A stretch of DNA of 9,915 bases from an uncultured Treponema sp. Its GTDB lineage: Bacteria > Spirochaetota > Spirochaetia > Treponematales > Treponemataceae. The stretch lies in contig CALBXN010000059.1 of the NCBI GenBank assembly GCA_937890485.1, forward strand, positions 1 through 9,915, given 5' to 3'. Position numbers and translations under genes: made by a program. Positions 5,917-9,915 of the stretch are shown here, piece after piece; position 1 is the first letter of the stretch; each line of letters opens with the position of its first letter. The notes beneath the pieces were generated by a model that saw nothing but the letters and a program-made list of their open reading frames with translations, had not been told where the DNA came from and did not search any database.

Positions 5917-7208
5917 TGAATAAGGTTTATAGTAAAATCGAATCAATTATCGGTAGTGTAATTACAGTAAGAGCTACTGGTGTAAAATATAATGAGTTAG
6001 CAGAAATTGAAACTTCTTTTGGAAAATCTTTGGCAGAAGTAAACCGAATTGATGGTGATTTAGTTTCATTACAGGTTTTCGCTGGAGGACGAGGTGTTTC
6101 AACTGGTGACCAAATTAGATTTCTTGGTCATGAAATGCAAGTGAGTTTTTCAGATGATTTGCTTGGAAGAATTTTTAATGGTTCTGGAGACCCTCGTGAT
6201 AATGGTCCAGCGTTACAAGATAATCTTGTTGAAATTGGTGGACCTTCTGTAAACCCTGCAAAACGTATTATGGCAAAACGCATGATTCGTACTGGTATTC
6301 CAATGATTGATATGTTCAATACATTGGTTGTATCTCAAAAATTACCTATTTTCTCAATTTCAGGTGAACCTTACAACCAACTTTTAGCACGAATTGCTAT
6401 GCAAGCTGAAGTTGATGTAATCGTCCTTGGTGGAATGGGATTAAAATATGATGATTACTTATACTTCAAAAGCGAACTTGAAAACTGTGGTGCTTTAAGT
6501 AGAACAGTTATGTTTGTACATACTGCTGCTGACCCAACTGTAGAATGTATCAAAATTCCAGATATGAGTTTGGCTGTTGCTGAACAATTTGCTTTACAAG
6601 GAAAAGATGTTCTTGTTCTCTTAACTGATATGACAAACTTTGCAGACTCAATGAAAGAAATTGCAATTACTCAAGAACAAGTTCCTTCAAATCGTGGATA
6701 TCCTGGTGATTTATATTCTCAGTTAGCAGCTCGTTATGAAAAAGCTGTTGATTTTGATGATGCTGGTTCTGTAACAATTCTTGCAGTTACAACTATGCCA
6801 GGTGATGATGTTACTCACCCAGTACCAGATAACACTGGATACATTACAGAAGGTCAGTACTATCTTAAAGGTGGAAGAATCGAACCTTTCGGAAGTCTTT
6901 CTCGTCTAAAGCAAAATGTAAACGGAAAAACACGTAATGACCATCGTGCATTAATGGACGGTATGATTAGGCTTTATTCATCTTATAAAGACACTCTAGA
7001 AAAAAAATCTATGGGATTTATGATGTCTGATTGGGATGAAAAATTGCTTAAATACGGTGAAATGTTTGAAAAAGAGATGATGGATCTTTCTATCAACATT
7101 CCACTTGAAAGTGCCTTGGACTTAGGTTGGAAAATTCTTTCTGAATGTTTTAGTAGAGAAGAAACTGGTATTAAATCAGAACTTATTGATCAATATTGGC
7201 CTAAATAA
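5916..7208 (+). CDS. atpB: V-type ATPase regulatory/non-catalytic subunit B
   Basis: Subunit B alternates with A in the head and completes the catalytic interfaces. It has 430 residues, slightly short of the usual 460 or so. Seen: an N-terminal barrel, FSISGEPYNQLLARIA (from residue 146) where a P-loop would be, the VPSNRGYPGDLYSQLA segment with Arg260 placed to reach the neighbouring A site, and the GSVTILAVTTMPGDDVTHPVPD motif typical of B. There is no Walker A lysine, which is normal for this subunit, and these features separate it from A and from F-type alpha/beta. The ATG shares one base with the atpA TAA. An AAGGAGG (5902-5908) seven bases upstream is the strongest ribosome-binding site in the window. 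Confidence 0.97.
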   Translation: MNKVYSKIESIIGSVITVRATGVKYNELAEIETSFGKSLAEVNRIDGDLVSLQVFAGGRGVSTGDQIRFLGHEMQVSFSDDLLGRIFNGSGDPRDNGPALQDNLVEIGGPSVNPAKRIMAKRMIRTGIPMIDMFNTLVVSQKLPIFSISGEPYNQLLARIAMQAEVDVIVLGGMGLKYDDYLYFKSELENCGALSRTVMFVHTAADPTVECIKIPDMSLAVAEQFALQGKDVLVLLTDMTNFADSMKEIAITQEQVPSNRGYPGDLYSQLAARYEKAVDFDDAGSVTILAVTTMPGDDVTHPVPDNTGYITEGQYYLKGGRIEPFGSLSRLKQNVNGKTRNDHRALMDGMIRLYSSYKDTLEKKSMGFMMSDWDEKLLKYGEMFEKEMMDLSINIPLESALDLGWKILSECFSREETGIKSELIDQYWPK

Positions 7209-7229
7209 TTGATTTGAGGGTAATTTTAG

Positions 7230-7856
7230 ATGGCTACAATTAAGCTAACAAAAAATGAGTTAAAAGCTCAAAAAGATGCCCTTAAAATGTATCAAAGGTA
7301 TCTTCCAACTTTAACTCTAAAAAAACAACAATTACAAAGTGAAATACGCGCAATTGAAATTCGTGCAAATGAGGTTCGTGCAAAACGAAAAGCCTTGGAA
7401 GCAGAATTTACACGATGGATTGCTGTTTTTGGTGAAGAAGATGCTTTTGATCCTTCTATGGTTAAAGTTTCTACCATACGAAAAGGTGTTGGAAATATCG
7501 CTGGAGTAACTATTCCTGTATATGAAGGAGCTGATTTTACTCGAGGTGATTATGATTTGTATTCAAAACCACTTTGGATTGATTTAGCCGCCGATAGAAT
7601 GGAAAAAGCTCTTTCCTATGATTTAGAAGCAGATGTTCTTGATGAACAGGTAAGACTTTTAAATATTGAATTAAGAGTTACAACTCAGCGTGTTAATCTT
7701 TTTGAAAAGGTTAAAATACCTGAAACTAAGGCAAATATAAAACGTATTTCAGTTTATCTTGGAGATCAGCAAGTTGCAGCAGTTGTAAGAGGTAAAATCT
7801 CTAAGAAAAATCTTGAAAATGTTTCTAAAAAAATAACTGAGGAGACACAAGAATGA
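7230..7856 (+). CDS. atpD: V-type ATPase subunit D (central rotor shaft)
   Basis: Subunit D is the rotating shaft inside the A3B3 head, equivalent to F-type gamma. It has 208 residues. Seen: a long N-terminal helix (about residues 1-65) rich in Lys, Arg, Glu and Leu and starting IKLTKNELKAQK, a middle region of about 60-100 residues, and a C-terminal helix with RVNLFEKVKIPETKANIKRI, closely matching the family pattern RVNxLExVxIPxxxxxIKxI. Together these form the antiparallel coiled coil. The start is set by GAGGG nine bases upstream of the ATG, after a 21-base gap from atpB. Its TGA overlaps the atpI ATG. In other V-ATPases D works with subunit F, for which no gene is seen here. Confidence 0.95.
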   Translation: MATIKLTKNELKAQKDALKMYQRYLPTLTLKKQQLQSEIRAIEIRANEVRAKRKALEAEFTRWIAVFGEEDAFDPSMVKVSTIRKGVGNIAGVTIPVYEGADFTRGDYDLYSKPLWIDLAADRMEKALSYDLEADVLDEQVRLLNIELRVTTQRVNLFEKVKIPETKANIKRISVYLGDQQVAAVVRGKISKKNLENVSKKITEETQE

Positions 7857-9742
7857 TTGTACCAATGAAGAAAGTTTCCTTTGTTGTAACTAATGATACT
7901 AAAAAAGATGCTCTAAAAGAATTACGCAAATTAGGGGTTGTTCATTTGGAGCAAATTTATGGTTCTAGTGAAAAATTAAATCAATTAAAAGAAACTTATA
8001 ATCAACTAGAAGAAGTTCAATTACTTTTATCAGAGATTAAGTTTGATAAAAAAACAACTGAACAAAAAAAACTTTCAACTTCCCATGTTGTAGAAAAAGT
8101 TTCTAAAATAATTGAATTAAACGAAACTAAGAAAAATTATATCGAAGAATTATCTATTGCAGATAAAGAACTTGAACGACTTTCAGGTTGGGGTGGTTTT
8201 AATCCAGATGATTTTTCTTATTTAGCAGAAAAAGGAATTTATCTTTTACCGTTTGAAACATCTCCAGACAATTACAAAAAAATTCCTGAAGATGTAAATT
8301 ATATTTATGTAAACAAAGATAAATCTCAGGTAAGATTCTTAGTTTTATCAGAAGATGGTACTAAACCAGAATCTCTTGGATCTGAATATTTACCAGTAAT
8401 CAATCCAGAAATGGGAACATCTGATTTATCTGAAAATTGCGTAAAATATCGAAAAGAAATTTCTGCTATCGATAAAGAAATTAAAAGCAATGTTTGCTAC
8501 ATTCAAAGTATAAAAGATACGATGAAAGTATATGCAAAAGATATTGAATTTGAAAATGCTTATTCTGGAATGGCAACGGACGGAGAAGAGGGGCAAGAAG
8601 CAAAACTTGCTTGGCTAACAGGTTATGTTCCTGAAGAAGACCTTGACATCGTTAAAAATGCTGCTAAAGAAAATCATTGGGCATTTTTGTCAGATGACCC
8701 ATCAGAAGAAGATGAAGTTCCAACAAAACTTAAAAACAATAAATTTGTAAGTTTGATTTATCCTGTTTCTGACTTCTTAGGAACAGTTCCTGGTTACAGA
8801 GAATATGATATTTCTAATTGGTTTTTATTGTTCTTCTGTGTTTTCTTTGGAATGATTTTTGGAGATGGTGGTTACGGTTTACTTTTAGTTATTGCTTCAC
8901 TTTTTCCAATTTTTGGAGCATTTGCTAAAAAACAAGGTCCTGCACCTTCATTTATCTTGATGTTATTACTTGGTTTGTCAACTACAGTTTGGGGAGCATT
9001 AACCTGTAACTGGTTTGGTTTAACTCCAGAGCAATTACCACAAGCAATAAAGCCTTTCTTGCTTTCTATTGATTGGAATTTTATTTCTAATGCATCAACT
9101 TTACCTAGTGAAGTTGTAAAACAGAATTTACAAATTTTCTGTTTTTCTTTGGCATTGTTCCAGTTATCAGTTGCACATATTAAAGGGATGATACGATATA
9201 GAAAATCTCTAAAAGTTTTAGGAGAATTTGGTTCATTAATCTTACTCTGGGGAATTTTCTATTTAGTATTAAACATGGTTGTTGATGGACAACGTTTTGC
9301 TCTTTCAAATTTAATTTTTGGTGTGCCTGTTTCAACATTGATGTTTGCATGTATCGGTGGTGGTTTTGCCTTGAGTTTTATTTTTGCAAACTATGAAGAT
9401 AGTATCGGAAAATCAATACTTGAAAGTTGTAAAAATATTATTTCTGTATTACTTGGAGTTGTGAACTACTTCTCTGATATTGTTTCATACATTCGTCTTT
9501 GGGCAGTAGGACTTGCAGGTAGCGCAATTTCAAGTACAGTAAATCAAATGGCAGGTCCAACATTAGGAGGAGCAATAATTTTCTTTGGTATTTTGTTGTT
9601 AGGATTTGGTCATGGATTAAATATGATATTAAATGTTTTATCTGTTATTGTTCATGGTGTTCGTCTTAACACATTAGAGTTTTCCAGTCACTTGGGAATG
9701 TCTTGGTCTGGATTTAGTTATAAACCTTTCGCTGAAAAATAG
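7853..9742 (+). CDS. atpI: V-type ATPase membrane subunit I (subunit a homologue)
   Basis: This is the stator subunit that holds the two ion half-channels and faces the K ring. Its 629 residues are typical. Seen: a cytoplasmic N-terminal half (residues 1 to about 315) with charged coiled-coil stretches (about 35-110 and 195-230), then about seven or eight membrane segments starting near residue 324, with others around 367-384, 426-444, 460-478, 486-512, 528-560 and 570-605. Two arginines match the conserved pair of the family: Arg548 in SYIRLWAVGLAGSAIS and Arg604 in VHGVRLNTLEF. The spacing of 56 is close to the 59 between Arg563 and Arg622 of Thermus subunit I, quoted from memory. The ATG overlaps the atpD TGA (ATGA), with GAGGAG eight bases upstream. 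The protein is intact and ends in TAG. Confidence 0.96.
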   Translation: MIVPMKKVSFVVTNDTKKDALKELRKLGVVHLEQIYGSSEKLNQLKETYNQLEEVQLLLSEIKFDKKTTEQKKLSTSHVVEKVSKIIELNETKKNYIEELSIADKELERLSGWGGFNPDDFSYLAEKGIYLLPFETSPDNYKKIPEDVNYIYVNKDKSQVRFLVLSEDGTKPESLGSEYLPVINPEMGTSDLSENCVKYRKEISAIDKEIKSNVCYIQSIKDTMKVYAKDIEFENAYSGMATDGEEGQEAKLAWLTGYVPEEDLDIVKNAAKENHWAFLSDDPSEEDEVPTKLKNNKFVSLIYPVSDFLGTVPGYREYDISNWFLLFFCVFFGMIFGDGGYGLLLVIASLFPIFGAFAKKQGPAPSFILMLLLGLSTTVWGALTCNWFGLTPEQLPQAIKPFLLSIDWNFISNASTLPSEVVKQNLQIFCFSLALFQLSVAHIKGMIRYRKSLKVLGEFGSLILLWGIFYLVLNMVVDGQRFALSNLIFGVPVSTLMFACIGGGFALSFIFANYEDSIGKSILESCKNIISVLLGVVNYFSDIVSYIRLWAVGLAGSAISSTVNQMAGPTLGGAIIFFGILLLGFGHGLNMILNVLSVIVHGVRLNTLEFSSHLGMSWSGFSYKPFAEK

Positions 9743-9766
9743 CGTAAAGATAAATTTAGTAAATTA

Positions 9767-9780
9767 GTGTTATAAAACAC
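9767..9780 (+). other. Small hairpin just upstream of the atpK ribosome-binding site
   Basis: GTGTT (9767-9771) and AACAC (9776-9780) form a five-base-pair perfect stem around an ATAA loop, three bases before the AAGGAG of atpK. There is no T tract after it, so it is not an intrinsic terminator. It could be an mRNA-processing or stability mark before the proteolipid gene, but it is short and may be chance in A+T-rich DNA. Confidence 0.3.
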
Positions 9781-9795
9781 AATAAGGAGTATTTT

Positions 9796-9915
9796 ATGAG
9801 TCTTGGATTATTTGGAGCTGCATGTGTATTAGGTATTGCTGCTATTGGTTCTGCAATTGGAATTGGTGCTGCAGGTCAAGCTGCTATTGGTGCATGGAAA
9901 AGATGTTATATGAAT
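9796..9915 (+). CDS. atpK: V-type ATPase proteolipid subunit K, 5' part
   Basis: Subunit K forms the rotating membrane ring that carries the transported ion. Only the first 40 codons are in the window. Seen: one hydrophobic, Gly/Ala/Ile-rich helix with the small-residue pattern GIAAIGSAIGIGAAG that packs helices in c/K rings, followed by QAAIGAWKR at the cytoplasmic loop, as in treponemal K proteins. The ion-binding Glu lies in a later helix outside the window. The start is set by AAGGAG (9784-9789) six bases before the ATG. It follows atpI after a 53-base gap, the longest inside the operon, which contains a small hairpin. Confidence 0.92.
   Translation, partial: MSLGLFGAACVLGIAAIGSAIGIGAAGQAAIGAWKRCYMN

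Noticed and set aside
6351..6380. Missing Walker A motif in subunit B as a defect
   Set aside because: V-type B subunits normally lack a working P-loop, so this is the usual state of the family.

Overview
This window looks like part of a low-G+C spirochaete chromosome, most likely Treponema or a close relative. The main evidence is the gene order E - DUF2764-type protein - A - B - D - I - K of a V-type (A/V-type) ATPase. That order matches my recollection of the treponemal locus (TP0424-TP0430 in T. pallidum), and chlamydiae and Bacteroidetes have similar clusters. The strong A+T bias, A/T-ending codons and lysine/asparagine-rich proteins suggest a host-associated, saccharolytic treponeme rather than T. 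pallidum itself. The genus is inferred from gene order and protein motifs only.

Left part (1-2918), carbohydrate genes and a chaperone gene. A GH13 alpha-amylase-family enzyme enters from the left edge. Its N-terminus and catalytic nucleophile lie outside the window, and it ends in a beta-rich domain that is probably starch-binding. It converges on a minus-strand gene for an atypical co-chaperone with a C-terminal J domain. Their stop codons interlock, and a good intrinsic terminator for the amylase transcript lies inside the chaperone gene. The chaperone gene diverges from an aldose 1-epimerase (galM) gene across about 64 bp that holds back-to-back promoter-like sequences and no obvious ribosome-binding site.

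Right part (2915-9915), V-ATPase operon. A sigma-70-type promoter overlaps the galM stop codon. Downstream are atpE, a GTG-started DUF2764-type gene, atpA, atpB, atpD, atpI and the first 40 codons of atpK. All are on the plus strand, tightly packed with 1-4 bp overlaps or short gaps, and each has a Shine-Dalgarno sequence. A and B form the catalytic head, D the rotor shaft, E the peripheral stalk, I the membrane stator with the half-channels, and K the proteolipid ring. No gene for subunit C, F or G/H appears between E and I, and the DUF2764-type gene occupies the position where C and F sit in other bacterial V-ATPase operons.

Every sizeable stretch is coding. The only non-coding gaps are about 64 bp (1814-1877), 57 bp (2919-2975), 21 bp (7209-7229) and 53 bp (9743-9795). 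I see no tRNA, rRNA, mobile element, CRISPR array or phage gene. The least-explained items are the DUF2764-type subunit, the J-domain protein with its compact divergent promoter, and the antisense terminator.
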